Source: Paramecium tetraurelia (taxonomy: Eukaryota; Ciliophora; Oligohymenophorea; Peniculida; Parameciidae). Taken from it: a stretch of DNA of 64,000 nucleotides. The notes below the pieces were generated by a model. The model did not search any database. It saw only the letters and a program-made list of their open reading frames with translations, and was not told where the DNA came from. Where the stretch lies: contig NW_001798958.1 of assembly GCF_000165425.1 (NCBI RefSeq), positions 93,370 through 157,369 on the forward strand, given 5' to 3'. Positions 11,576-23,855 of this stretch are shown here, one piece after another; position 1 is the stretch's first letter, and each line of letters begins with the position of its first letter. A program made the position numbers and the translations under genes.

Positions 11576-13865
11576 TCAAACATAATCATAAAAATGTTGA
11601 AGCAGATCTAATAATTCGATCTCACCGTTTAAACACTTCAATGTAATGACTCTCGCCCTCTCCTATAGAGCCTCGGATCCAGGAGGTATGAGAAACTCAA
11701 CGTGGGTCGATTAATGTGGATTCAAAGTTTGGAATGCTTCTAAAGTAAGAGTTGTGGAATGACTATTTAAATAGATAAATATACTTTGATTGTTGAAATT
11801 GAAATTCACAACCAAAAAATAAATAAAGTAAGATGCATCCTATCGAATAAATGTCAGTTTTTTCAGTAAATAATGGCATCTCTTCTTCAATAACTTATTT
11901 GGCCATGTATTTAATATCCAAGTATTCTTTGTCAAATTGGAGATCGAAATCAATGAGCACTGGCACATGTGTACCTCCGTCGATTAGAATATTATTCGGA
12001 TGTAAATTGCAAAAGATCACCTCATGTTAATGCAGATAATAAATGGCATCTATTATTTACACTGCCATATGCCACTTCTCTTTTGTTGAAATCTTGTTCT
12101 TTTACAAGAAGGTTCTTAGATTATAATCGTATTTATAAGTTATGATGCGTATCTGTCCACTTACATCTTATTCCTATAAATCGTCTATATTGTATCCAAT
12201 TATAGTTCGTAGATTTTAGTGCTCCAAATTAGAAAACTTTTTCAGATACTTAAAGTATTAGTTTATCTGCTCATAATTCATGTAAGCCAAGGTCTTTATG
12301 GATATCAATTGTCCTTAATATTTCCCTAAACTCAATTAGCCATCTCGATTGCTTTTACTAATAAATTATATTTCAGAGATATCTTCAGATTATATCAAAT
12401 TTAATTTGGAATATCTGATCTTATTCTCTAAATCAATGAATCTCGATTTCTGCATTTGCTTCTCTTCTAATTATGGTAAAATTTGAGGTCCTTGGATTGT
12501 TCTATCAAAATTTACCCTCTTGTTCCCACTGTTAACATAAATACTTTAAGTTTATTTGATTGTATCTAGAACCTTCCTCTCTGGAGATTGATTGATAATT
12601 GATCTTCTCAATTCAATCTGACTTAATTGAATTTATTAAAAGTTGCCTCGAGATTGATCTAATTGCTACACTCTCTTCTAATCAAAGATTGCTTGAATCT
12701 GTTTGTTCTTGAATGTTACTTTATCTCTTTGCTTATCTAACCTCCTTCGAATTGAATAAAATTGCAATGTCCTAACCTACTTAAAATGCAAAATGTTTCG
12801 ATCATAATACTGCTTGCATTCTTCAAATAGGTTTTAATCAAGCAATTTCTAATACCCATCATGGTGTTGATGATGCAATTCCAACTTAGCCTAATAGAAC
12901 ATGTAAACAAACATGATAAAAGGACTCTCTGGCCATGGATTCTTTAGTAATTCCTTGGCCTTGCACAACATACAATTCTTTGACTTGTCCTTTTGTCTTT
13001 TACCCAATATGTAAAGGCTAATCAATGAATTTTGTGAGTCCACGAATTTAATCTCCTCCTCTTACAAATCTTGGTTCTTTAATGCCTTTGCTCGTTTTTG
13101 AAACAGTAATATCCTATGAATCATATATTGAGTTCCTCTGGTGTATAATTGTTCAATCACTTCAGCATAAGGGTTTGGCCTATGAAGAAAACTCAATTCG
13201 AAAACTATTTGACGAATTGAATTTAAATGTGTACTCTCAATTATCCCATAAAGGGAAATATTATATAAACACTATCTTTCTGTTAAAATTAAATGTATAC
13301 CTGATTTAAGTAGGGATCGGGATTTACCAGTTAGCTTTACTTATAAATAGTATCAGGACATTTGTCAGGATTTTTTGTTTATTAAGTGAATTGTTTGATT
13401 AGAAGGGGATAGGCATGTATTTTGGCACCCATTTATTCATAATTCATCAAAAGTGAATCATAATGTTGTTATGACTCATTCTCTCTGAAAAGATAGAGAG
13501 CCTAAAGAAAGTTGCTTAATTAATTTAAAGGAATATCAGGAGTGGGTGCTAATTCCTAGAGAGCCTCATTGTATTTTTCACATTCAATCTTTTTGAGTTA
13601 ATGTTTGATTTCATAAACCAATTCAATCAGTAAGTAATAGAGGCATTTGCAGCTAAAATTTCATAACTATTATTATTTACAAGGAAGCTAAAATCTTATT
13701 CTTATTTTTGTTATAATATTGCTCTAATTGGTGTGCACATAAGGGATCAGCAAAGAACTTGATACCGTGCATATAGTGAGATATGGCTTGGTTCATATTA
13801 GGTTAGACTTGAAATCCAATCTCAAGACAATAACCTTGAAGAAAACATCTATGCAAAATTGACAT
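11576..13865 (-). CDS. Sel1-like repeat protein with C-terminal pseudokinase domain
   Basis: Starts MSILHRCFLQGYCLEIGF at 13863-13865 and ends at TGA 11576-11578, about 735 residues over several exons (introns of 28, 28 or 21, and 22 nt seen). The N-terminal 350 residues look like Sel1/TPR helices (PNMNQAISHYMHGIKFFAD and KELLKNPWPESPFIMFVYM). A basic Gln-rich linker follows. The C-terminal 250 residues follow the protein-kinase fold: a beta-3 lysine in QLISIKTLAY, then YYLHQHEVIFCNLHPNNILI, then VLIDFDLQFD and KTDIYSIGCILLYLFFGC. The HRD motif reads FCN (catalytic Asp to Asn), DFG reads DFD, and no glycine-rich loop is visible. I therefore call it a pseudokinase, probably a scaffold. Confidence 0.75.
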
Positions 13866-14018
13866 TTATTATATACATAAGCCCTGTTTAATGGTTTAAC
13901 CTTTTTTCCTTGTCTGTTAATGTTAGATTGTCAGTAATTTAAGATTTTAGTAATGAACTTACAAATTCTTTGATTTATGGTTCCATACTTAATAAAATTT
14001 ATTATTGAATTAATTAAA

Positions 14019-15211
14019 TCACATTTTCTTTTTAGTTTTTTCCCCTTTCTTTGGTTTTAATATGGAAGTTAATTTCTCTTCATTGACCTTTTATTCGATT
14101 ACTAGTTCTTTCAACGTTGAGGCTGGGTCCTTACTAACCATCACTTATTGAAAATTAGATTGGATGCTCTAACTATACTTCTTTAAATCATATCCAATCA
14201 CTGATAGTTTGTTTTTGAGTAGATGTGACTATTGATCCAATCCATTATCCATGTCTAGGATTTCCCTATACACTTTCAATGCATACTCTCGTTCCTTCTT
14301 CACATTTTGATCAATCAACTTTTGGAATTAGAACATATCTTCGTCAATCATTTTTTTCTTCCTCAACAGAATCTCAGAATCAAATAAGGCTTTTCTATCT
14401 AGATCTGTGTATTCCATCTTCTCCATTGAAATGAAGGTTTTCTTGTGGAAACTGAATTTTCCTTCTGTTATTTGGATACCTCCGAAAACATCAGCATAAT
14501 GAACCATCTTATAAACCATATACCTGCAATATTGATCTTACGATAATGAATTCTCATAAGCTTCTTCTCTCACCATAGGTACAAAATCAGAAGAAGCTCT
14601 TGCGATTTCTCCATTCAATATTAAAATCTCGATTCTTGCTAAATCAAATTCTGGGTATTTCGAATCAAAGGAATGCTTGAACTCGTAGTGCTATAATTCG
14701 TAGTTCTTATTAGAATTAAAATTTTGAATATACAAGATTTGTGACCAAATTGGATCTATTTTTCTCTTCATCATCAAAATAGTAAATTCCATATCAGTCA
14801 TCACTTGCATGTTGTCTATTATAATTCATTTGTACTATCTATATATTTGATTATGACAGCTAGAGAATCAGGGGGTCTCCTTTCGTTCAAGAACTGTTTT
14901 GTTTATTGAAATGTTGGCTTTTGGATAAATTTTATGAAACCTTCACTTTCATCATAATACGCGATAAACTTAATTTCTCCTTCATTGCAAACGCAAGTTT
15001 CAGGTATCCTTATCCTCACACTTCTGGTTAATTTATTTGGAGCCTATAATTTACGCAAGAGCAATCCCAAATCTTTATCTTGAATTTGTTGAATTGGTTT
15101 TTGGGGAGGCACTCTTTTTGGCATTATCTCTTCTCCATGAGTGATAGCGAATTCGCAAGGGTCACAATCACAAGAGAAATGATCCCTGGCATTTTAGGGA
15201 AAGTTTAACAT
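14019..15211 (-). CDS. hypothetical protein, 390 residues
   Basis: Runs from ATG 15209-15211 (MLNFPQNARDHFSCDCDPCE) to TGA 14019-14021, with one 20 nt intron in the first third. Near the N-terminus is a compact cysteine group (HFSCDCDPCEF) that could bind metal. The middle is rich in aromatic residues (EGEIKFIAYYDESEGFIKFI, YADVFGGIQITEGKFSFHKK). The C-terminal 150 residues form charged helices ending in a Lys-rich tail (KPKKGEKTKKKM). No domain is recognised. The start faces the SAXO-like gene, with about 300 bases between. Confidence 0.65.
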
Positions 15212-15518
15212 ATTTTTTATAATTAATTAATTACTCACACTCATTAATCTTACTTTCTGAGGTTTGATTAAACTTTAATAGATATAATTTAATCATTATA
15301 GACTATAAGTGATATACTATTATTGGATACTCATATAATTTGATTCATTAATGATAATAAGTATATTACTTCATTGAATTAAATTAAAATATCTAGGATC
15401 TAAATAATATATATTTCTTATTAAAAATAATTAATGATATTATTACTAAATAATACTAAAAATTACAATTCAAGAAATTCTTTAAATTTCAGTGAATTGG
15501 CATTATTAATAATAAAAT
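15212..15518. other. intergenic region between divergent starts
   Basis: About 307 AT-rich bases between two divergent starts, so it presumably holds both promoters. I see no discrete motif. Confidence 0.45.
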
Positions 15519-16497
15519 ATGCCTGCTTAAAAAATAATTATACGTTCATCCAGTTCTAATAAAAACTCGAATTCATCCAAAGGGTTCAATTACACTTAAT
15601 CTAAAGTATTATGGAATTTTATGATAGGTTTTTGAGAAGTTGGTGAATCATCAAAAAAATCGATATAGTCAGGAGGATGACAAATATTAACAATATTTTG
15701 ATCATCTTGGAGGTAATTGATGGTGTTTACTAGAATAGGATAATGCTTGTGTACCTTATGTAATTGTGGGAAACATCATTGCAATGGGAAAAATTGTCTC
15801 AACAAGCCGAATCTCCATCTTAATAAATCTATATATTAATAAGAATTTGTGCAAAAAAACCCTGGCCAATGCTCGCATTACAACTAAAACCTATACTTAA
15901 ACCCCAAATAGGAAGGGGAAATAAAAAGAGTTACAACTTATAAAGTATGTTGATAATCATCAAATTAGCATGATTATCCAGGATATTTATCAAGTGTGCA
16001 ATTACAAAAAGGACCTAAATCTAACAATACGAATTTTGGATCTTTTTCGGGAATGTCTACATACAATAATATGTTTAAAAATTGGGGAGTGGGAGACACA
16101 CCATAATTGATGCCTCAAAACAATCCAACCATAATTTAAAATCTTCCCTTTTCAGGCAGAAGCAATTACAGAGATCAATTTTAAGAATTCAATGTTGAAC
16201 CTGCTAAAAGCACAAAAGGACTCTATTAGCAAAAGTATCACATTAGCATAACCACTTAGATCGCCCCTGTCCCCACCAGATATCAAATTTACAGCAACCT
16301 CAATAGCCAAGTCCTCCTATATACCAATTGAAACTGAAAGAGCATAGCAATAACAAGCCAAAAAACTTCAATTATAACCTCTCAATCCATCTTACAGAGG
16401 ATAATATAATACTATGTATTGCAAAGAATTTGATTCCAAATTCCCAAGACCTTGTCCTGCTAAAGAAGTTCTTGATGAAGTTGAAAAATAAATTTGA
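15519..16497 (+). CDS. SAXO-family axonemal microtubule-associated protein
   Basis: Four introns (22, 26, 24 and 25 nt) join a frame of 293 residues ending at TGA 16495-16497. The diagnostic element is the cysteine block CLCTLCNCGKHHCNGKNC at about residues 60-77. It matches the N-terminal CxCxxCxCGxHxC signature of SAXO (stabiliser of axonemal microtubules, FAM154) proteins. Downstream are repeated short units like the family's Mn repeats: HDYPGYLSSVQLQKGPK, NTNFGSFSGMSTYNNMFK, and a later unit with PFSGRSNYRDQFQEF. SAXO proteins lie along or inside ciliary and basal-body microtubules. In the family the Cys block usually lies at the very N-terminus. Here about 55 Ser/Asn/Lys-rich residues precede it, which is slightly unusual. 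Confidence 0.75.
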
Positions 16498-16533
16498 TTC
16501 TTATAGTAATATATTTTGAAAAATATATTTATA

Positions 16534-18226
16534 ATGTCTAAACAAGCAAATCGTCTCCCAGATTTAGACAACCACAGTTTTAGAGACTCTAGATAAATCC
16601 AAGAATTGAGAAGGAAACTAGACGAACAAAAAGAAGCTTTAAAAGAACTGGTTAGTCTAGTCAAAGAATCCAAGACGGAATCCTTAAAACCAAAATTTAC
16701 CCCTTAGTTCCGATTGCCTAAATCCGAACAAGAATAAATTACATTTGATCTTTTAGAAGAAGTGAAAACTCTAAGAAGATAGATAAATAACATTGAATCT
16801 GGACCAAAAAGCAATCCCATATAAAATCCTATTATAATACCCCAATATCTACCAACCCCTTAACAACCTCTATTATAACCTTTGCCTCCTTACATGTATA
16901 TGAACCCTTATTTTCAAATGCCTTAACCATTTATGCATTAGCAACCTTAGAATCAAGCACCTAAAAAAAAAGTAGATCCCTATAAAAAGTTAGTTCTAAA
17001 GATATTATAAAAAGGGGAAAAATAAAATCATCGGAGTAGAAGAGACTCGAATTAAAGTGATTATTCAGAGGATTCAAATGATCGCCCAAACTCTAGACCG
17101 AACAGACATCGTTCACAAAGAGATAAATCAAAGGATAAAGCTCGTGATTTGTCATATTAACATAAAACAAGTAAAGGATCTCTGCATGATAGTTATGTGA
17201 GCAAATACACTAGATCATCAGTTAAAATAAAAACAAAGAAGCCTAAGGAATTTACACAGGTAGAGAAGTTGCAATTGAGAAGAAAACTTAGTGGAACATT
17301 TTGGTTTATACGGATTGGATTGGTCTTAAGGAAGTATCTAAGAAGAGTATGGTTAAATAGAAGACAACAATATTATGAAAATGAAGCATAATAACTAATA
17401 GATAAATTTGATCATGAATTTGTAATCAATAATAAAATTTAGATAGAACCATAAAGAAGTATTCATATTGCTTGTTGCTGAATGTAATAAAAATAGATTA
17501 TTTAACAAAAACTGGAATATTTATGATAATAGAGATATTGAAACAAAATCTAAAATAGTTTTTTAAATACTTACCATCTTATTTAAAAAACTACCATTTT
17601 TGACCAAGAATTCATTAAGCGAAGAGCATAAGTAATTTGTAAAGAAAATCTCATCTCCAGGGGGATTCTTATTACCAGGACATCCTAAATTTGTAACTGA
17701 TAGAGTGTAATTGAGACCAAATGTTACTATTGGGTAATAATTTCATTTATTTAGAGATAAATTAATGCTGAAGTAACTAAAATGATTTAAATGGATTATG
17801 TTTATATATAGGTCATTGTGCAAAAGGTTTTACTTATTCACGAATGGTATTCATAATTCAATAAAATCCCAAATCACAAAGAAGCCATGAAAATATTGGT
17901 TTCAGTTTTGCATTAATTGTTTATTGATTAATTTAGTACTCTGAAAGTTTATGAGAATAATGACGCCATTTATAATGTAATTAGAATATTTATTTTCATA
18001 GAAATAATAAGTAGTTTTTTGTGACTTTACGTAATTCAATTATGTGGATATTGCTATCACTATTGATGATAAGCACTTTAAATACGAAGTGACTACAGAT
18101 TGCTGCATTTTAGGATTAGCTACTAAGGAAGAATTGCAATAATTATATGATCAAGCTGGTTATAAGGATTTATAGACTACGTTCAAAGAGTATTGTGATT
18201 ATTTTTATTCATAAATTAACTTTTGA
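16534..18226 (+). CDS. hypothetical protein: coiled coil, Pro/Gln-rich linker, globular C-terminus
   Basis: ATG 16534 to TGA 18224-18226, with introns of 25, 23 and 25 nt, giving about 539 residues. Residues 15-60 form a coiled coil (IQELRRKLDEQKEALKELV). Residues 110-160 are Pro/Gln/Tyr-rich (QPLLQPLPPYMYMNPYFQM). A basic, Arg/Ser-rich stretch follows (HRSRRDSNQSDYSED). The C-terminal 250 residues look globular (KKISSPGGFLLPGHPKFV, QKVLLIHEWYSQFNKIPNH, VDIAITIDDKHFKYEVTTD). The layout resembles centrosomal or basal-body scaffold proteins, but I cannot name a family. Starts 36 bases after the SAXO stop. Confidence 0.65.
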
Positions 18227-18288
18227 ATTTTATTGGAATTTCAGATGGTTCTTGCATACGTAATTATAATAATTAAATTATAATAGTG

Positions 18289-19747
18289 ATGAAATTGTTA
18301 GACGACACTTTAGACTCTAAGAGCACTGATGTTTACTATGAATCAAGCAGCCGATATTTATAATTAACACTGTTTTTAGGAGCTCTAGTTTCTAATATAA
18401 TGTTTGGATTTTCATTATCTCCAATCACTAAAGAAATTTCAACTATTTATGGAGTTTCCTAAACGTAAAACATATGATAGAGAACTTAGGTGGCTCTAAT
18501 TGTTAAGTGTGAGCTTTACCCTATTCTCAGCAATTATGATCATCCCAGGGAATATTTTAAGCGAAAAATACGGAATATAATATAATATAAAATTGGGTAT
18601 ATATGGTATATAAATCTTGAGGTTGTCTTCTGACATTTATTGGATCCCTAATGGCTTTGCTAGTTAATTACTCATTCTGGTGGCTCTATTTTGGAGAACT
18701 AGTATCTTTGGTTGGATTTCCTTTTCGTTTGATTTCTGCATCCAAATTTACAGCCAATTGGTTTTACCCAAAAAACAGGATTATTATAATGGTTATCATC
18801 GCTCTTCTTTTTAATTCAAGTACTGGAATCTCTATCAAAATACCGCTATTTATATTTGGTGACTATAACGTAGAATTAGATGCCTTGAATGATTACTCTT
18901 AGGGTAGAACATATGTATTTTAACTGATGGCCTTCTTGGCAGGAATTATGTTTATTACAACAGTTCCGGCTTTAATATTCTTCAAGGCCAAACCCAAGCA
19001 TCCTCCTTCATATAGTGCATCTGAAGTAAACAAAGAAACTTAAATTCTAGCAATGCGTTAGGGAAAATTATACAAAAGCAGCCAAGATGTTGATAAAAAA
19101 TTCTGATTATTTAAAATTAGCATTTGCTTTTTCATTAATCTTGGGACCTGTTTTATTACTCACAGTGCAAATGGAATTTGTTGTGAAACCTTTTGGGTAT
19201 AATTTGGAATAAATCTCAAATGTTATTCTTGTAGGTGTGATTGCAGGACTGATAGGAGATGTGGTTGTTGGATCATTTGTAAAAAAGTTAGGAAAATATA
19301 AAATAGTGTTATAAATTTGTAATGCTACTACTACTTTTTTTTATGGATTCCTTATTTTAAGTCTTGTTCTAAAAGTTCATTGGCTATTTTACGTATGTTA
19401 CTTCTTTGTTTGTCTGTGTTCAAGTATTTTGGCATTGACATTTGAATTTTCATGTGAAATTAGTTTCCCTGTCAGTGAAACCTCCACTATTGCATATTTA
19501 GGGTTAATTGGAAATGGATTTAACTTTTTATAAGCTATTCCTGAAATTCTTATACTCCAAGTAAATCTATAAGGAATTTTAGGTCGGTAAAGAGAGCACC
19601 TCTATAATTACTTTGATTATTATGTTTGGAATTGGAGTGTTTGGTAATTTTGTTTCCTACTCTATCAATGAAAAGTTAAAGAGACAATAAGTGGATAATC
19701 TTCATGATACGAAGTAAAATTTAGAATCACAATATGATACTGATTGA
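18289..19747 (+). CDS. MFS transporter, FLVCR-like
   Basis: 453 residues after removal of four introns (25, 25, 25 and 22 nt). About twelve hydrophobic segments are separated into two halves by a charged loop (FFKAKPKHPPSYSASE). The short acidic N-terminus ends before LQLTLFLGALVSNIMFGF. Segment 2-3 has FSAIMIIPGNILSEKYG, the MFS signature region. SASKFTANWFYPKNR near residue 150 closely resembles the FLVCR family, the SLC49 transporters of haem, choline and related compounds. The substrate here is unknown. The gene starts 62 bases after the previous stop on the same strand. Its location, plasma membrane or organelle, cannot be told from sequence. Confidence 0.8.
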
Positions 19748-19882
19748 ATTAATTTGTACATAAATATATAAATTATTTAAACATCTCTATAAATATATAT
19801 TATTACTTTCATTTTTATTATATATTAAATGAGATTGTATATAATTTTATAATGATTCACTCAATTCTAATACATTCCAGTT

Positions 19883-20233
19883 TCAACTTAATTTAAGGGA
19901 AGATAGTGAAATATTGAATGATTTTAGATAGAGTTTCCTTTTTGCATATAAATGAATCACTCTCTATTTAAATATTGAGGAACTTGTTTATGACTTAAAT
20001 TCCTCTTATGAGACTTCTGGTATTATTACCTTCTTTTTAAGATGAGGTTCAGGTGTGTTCAACATTTTACGCTCAACGTTCTTACGAACCAATTCCTTTA
20101 GACTAATTACATTATGTTTAAATTCCTTCTTTTGAGGATGTTCATCTCGGATTTCAGGAATGGTTGAAATCCTTGAAACTCCTATGCTTCGAGTCGGTTG
20201 TCTATTGGAGTTAGAGATCTTATATTTTTTCAT
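19883..20233 (-). CDS. small basic hypothetical protein, 116 residues
   Basis: A single-exon frame from ATG 20231-20233 (MKKYKISNSNRQPTRSIG) to TGA 19883-19885, using TAA as Gln twice. It is strongly basic, with RKNVERKMLNTPEPHLKKK in the middle and no hydrophobic segment. The protein-like sequence extends past the TAA at about 20006, which a standard-code reading would take as the stop. Head-to-head with the tiny plus-strand gene at 20270, with only 36 bases between the ATGs. Function unknown. Confidence 0.55.
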
Positions 20234-20269
20234 TAAAGGTTACCCTTCAATAATTAAAATCATAAAATA

Positions 20270-20593
20270 ATGAATAAATATTAGTCCTTGTAAAAATATT
20301 TCCCATATTAATAGTTCTAATCCTGCTTATGAACCAATTCAGACACCTGCAACAACGTATCTTTAGACTCATATTTTAGAAAATACGACACAGTTTTTTC
20401 ACCTTTGGTCTAAAACACTAATTCCAATGAAAATATCAATTAGCTAAAATAAGAATCTAATCAAAATAATCCCATACGAAAAAGTGCTTAATTTGGTAGT
20501 GAAGTAAGACATAGTGCCAGAAGTTCATTGAGTGAAAAGGAATTGAGAGACATTGTAAAACATAAACGATATGTCGCTTGCAATATATTTTGA
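20270..20593 (+). CDS. small Ser/Asn-rich hypothetical protein, 91 residues
   Basis: Two introns (25 and 23 nt) join three exons into one frame from ATG 20270 to TGA 20591-20593. The protein is polar (KYDTVFSPLVQNTNSNENIN, then RKSAQFGSEVRHSARSSLSE), with Arg-x-x-Ser type phosphorylation-like sites and a short C-terminal helix. No family is recognised. Consistent splicing into a single frame is the main evidence that this is a real gene. Confidence 0.5.
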
Positions 20594-20902
20594 ATCCATT
20601 AATGAAATGATTAAATACATATAAGTTGATTTGATAGACTAAACTAGATGCAAGCTGTTCTCATTTTTTTTCTCCTACAGAGTCCAAAATTATATACATA
20701 TTTTTTCTATGAAAAATATCATTCTTTTTCCAAAGTGCAAATTAGCAACTATTTGAGAAACTTAAAAAAATTAGATATTACCTGAGAGAACTTTAATTTT
20801 ATCAAATTGTACCATTTAACTAACTTACAACTTATAATGTATGAGAATAATTTCATGAAAAATAATATAAATACAAATAAATATATAATAGCATTTCATG
20901 AT
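20594..20902. other. intergenic, AT-rich
   Basis: About 310 bases between convergent gene ends. No supported feature. Confidence 0.45.
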
Positions 20903-22693
20903 TCATTTTTTGATTAAACTTTTATAGTAAGCTTACTTTAGCATCGACCACTAGTCATAATCATTCACAATTTTGTCAACATCAAAATCATCAAATTCTG
21001 ACTATGATAAACTTAGTTCTTTTAATTGATGTTAAAATCCATCTGGCAAAGTCTCAAATTCCATGCTATCAATCGAATATAATTCTACTACAGGAGTCAA
21101 AGCAATCAAACTAACCAAAGCTAATTTATCTTTCTTGTATCTATTTGTAGTTATGATCTCTTGTTGAGTTAGAAGACTTGATCCTCCAAAGAAGTCTCCT
21201 ACTTCTAAACTTTTGATATCAATATGAATATTCATTTCCATGAAGGGGTGACCGTGTTTGCTCATCTTCAGGATTTTACCACAATGATCAATATTTTTAC
21301 TAGTTTTTACAACTGAACTTTCTTCTGAAAAATCATATAATTCTATTTGATTTGATTAGGTCAAGTAATTATATAATTCTCTTTACTTTCTAGTACAGAC
21401 AGTTACTTTAACTCTTCCTGACTTTACAAAATAACAATGCCTGATTTCTTAATTGGCTTATATAATTAAATCTCCAAATTTATATTCATGATAATGTAGG
21501 ATTGCAGCCAAAGGTCTTAAATCTTTATTCATTCCAAGAATCTTAATCTTTTGTAGTAATTCAATCTTCTCTCTCATCTCCTCATCAATTGCATATGTTA
21601 ATACATTATCATATATTTCTCTGCTAATTTCAATTACAACAGTTTTCTCTTATGAGTATATTTCACTCTTCACATATTATTATAAATTTGCTTCTGATAG
21701 ATTATTCATATTTTTAATATCCTCTATCTTTTTTTCAATTAGTAAATTATCAACATTTATATGGTATCCATCATATATTGATCTGATAACCATTCTCCCT
21801 AAAATGTCTTGATCTTTACTGAATGAAGTCATCACAACCTTGCAAGATCCCAAAACTATGACAAATACCTTATCACAATTAATTTCGTTGGATAGTACAA
21901 GTTCATCAGGTTAATATTCTCTTAATTAGCATTATTGGATGATAATTTTTCTAATTATCTCATTAAATCTTGATAAAAATTTGTTTTTTGAAAAAATGGG
22001 TTCTAACCTCAAAATATCTCTATTTATAGGCTATTTAGACAATTCTCTCTTTAATACTAAGATCTCGTCATTATTTATTCTAGTATTAATTGGCCTTTAA
22101 TTATTCTTCATTACAATACCTTTGCTGAATTTCACTCTACTATCTTTTCTAGTCTCATTTTATTAGGAAATATTTTTTGATTTCACTGCCTGCATTTCAA
22201 AGAAGGTCTCAAATAAGGATTCCCACCTTTTATCCCATTCTTAATGTAAACTTGGGTATCCCAAACATTCCTATTCAAGGATGGGATCTTTTTTTATTGG
22301 TTGAAGTTAGAATGTTTCCTCACATATAGAATCTAATTTTTTTTTTGTAATTGGCGAGGATATACTTTCTTCAAATGAGGATTTATGCAATATTTTCCTT
22401 CCAGTCACGGATTGTCTTTTAATGATATAAGCCATTTTCAGATCAAATGGGATTTCATTGTGCTATGTTTTTTATCTCCTTCTTTATTACATAAGATATG
22501 TGTATTCTATATCTCGTTTCGCTTTTAAATACTATTGATGAGTTTATGGTAATAATTGTTCTCTATTTCTTTTTTTAGATGGTTCAAATTGACTGACTTC
22601 AGGATAACTATGCTCAGTCTTGGCTCTCTTTGATTTAGATAGTAAAGACTTTCTTGTGGTAGATTGTGTAGAAGGAGTGTCGACTTGTTTCAT
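20903..22693 (-). CDS. cyclic nucleotide-binding domain protein (two CNBD-like regions)
   Basis: An unusually long intronless gene: 596 residues from ATG 22691-22693 (MKQVDTPSTQSTTRKSLLSK) to TGA 20903-20905. The N-terminal 190 residues are basic and probably disordered. CNBD-like beta-barrel sequence follows twice: first REYQPDELVLSNEIN with KVFVIVLGSCKVVM, then HYHEYKFGDLIIQANQEIRH with CYFVKSGRVKVTV and LEVGDFFGGSSLLTQ. The G-D/E-F-F-G-G-S motif corresponds to the phosphate-binding cassette region, but the usual Arg is not clearly present, so cAMP/cGMP binding may be weak or lost. No kinase, channel or exchange-factor domain is attached. It could be a regulatory or ciliary cNMP-binding protein. 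Confidence 0.75.
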
Positions 22694-23153
22694 TTAAAAA
22701 ACACTCTTTTTTCTCAACGAATTCATTAATAAACAAAAATATAAAAAACTTAAATTAGAAATATTAAGTGACTTTAAATCTAAGTGTGTAAATCCAAAAC
22801 TATACCCATACTCTTTATGATCCTATCATATTAAATCAATTTAGGAAATCTAAATTTGAATAAATTTATGATACCATTTTCTAATCCTTTTTATATAGTA
22901 GATCAATTATTATACAAATGTTATTTATATCAATATTTATATATAATTCAGTCTTAAAGATTTGATAACACAGAAGAGGCAAGCATGATAAATATAAGTT
23001 ATGATTTTTTTGGTTTTGAATACAAATCTAACATCTATCAAAGGTTTATGTTGGGTAAAGTAAGAACCTAATTTATTGTTTAATAAGATCCTCTTTTTTA
23101 GATTTTAATGAAATCTAAAATGATTTTATTGATGTTAAGAAATGATAAATAAT
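22694..23153. other. intergenic region between divergent starts
   Basis: About 460 bases, AT-rich, holding presumed promoters for the CNBD gene and the cytochrome b5 gene. No clear coding frame. Confidence 0.45.
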
Positions 23154-23612
23154 ATGAATCAACTTTTATATTTTAATGATATACAAGAGATGTAATTTTA
23201 TGCTAAAAGAAATCAACTATCATTATTCGTATACAAGAAGGCAATTTATGATCTGACTGATTTCATCACATAGCATCCTGGAGGGTAAATGGAGATTAGG
23301 CAATATGAAAATTAGGATGTCTCTAATGTTTTATTTCAGAAGTCTATTCACAAGCACAAACCATACGTGATTGCTACACTATAAAACTACTTAATTGGTT
23401 ATATAGAAAGACGTAATGAGCCAGTAGTCAGACTAAAATCATCTTAGTTGATAATTGAAAAGACTAGAAAAATATTACAAGACAGCACTATACCTCAATA
23501 ATAATAATAATGCGAAGATATTCCAGAGGACTGTTCGATTGAAGAGATGCCTATTCTTCAGACAAACAAAAAACTATTTCATTCTTAAAAATCAATTTAA
23601 ATATAGAAATGA
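23154..23612 (+). CDS. cytochrome b5 heme-binding domain protein
   Basis: 152 residues without introns. The core is a cytochrome b5 domain: LFVYKKAIYDLTDFITQHPGG contains the heme-ligating His-Pro-Gly-Gly motif (about residue 46). QDVSNVLFQKSIHKHKPY provides the second histidine region, and LQNYLIGYI closes the fold. The QDVS...HxH pattern is closest to the b5 domain fused to fatty-acid 2-hydroxylase, but no hydroxylase domain or membrane anchor follows. The C-terminus is Gln-rich (five Gln in a row, four from TAA) and polar. The likely role is soluble electron transfer; the partner is unknown. The upstream ATG at 23154 was chosen because it extends the domain in frame. Confidence 0.7.
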
Positions 23613-23855
23613 CTTTAGGCATTGTAATATGAATTAATTTATTATCATTTGAAATACTAAAATATTTATCTATCTAAAAATAAATCAGAAGCAAATATAA
23701 TTAGTGATCATAGTATTCTTGGTTAAACCGAAATACAAATAAAATTTATTACAAAAAAAATGTATAAAAATTATTAAGTTACTGAGTTAATAAATGTTTG
23801 ATCTCAGAAAGCTAACTATAATTCAACAATGAACATAACATAAAGAATATTGGGT

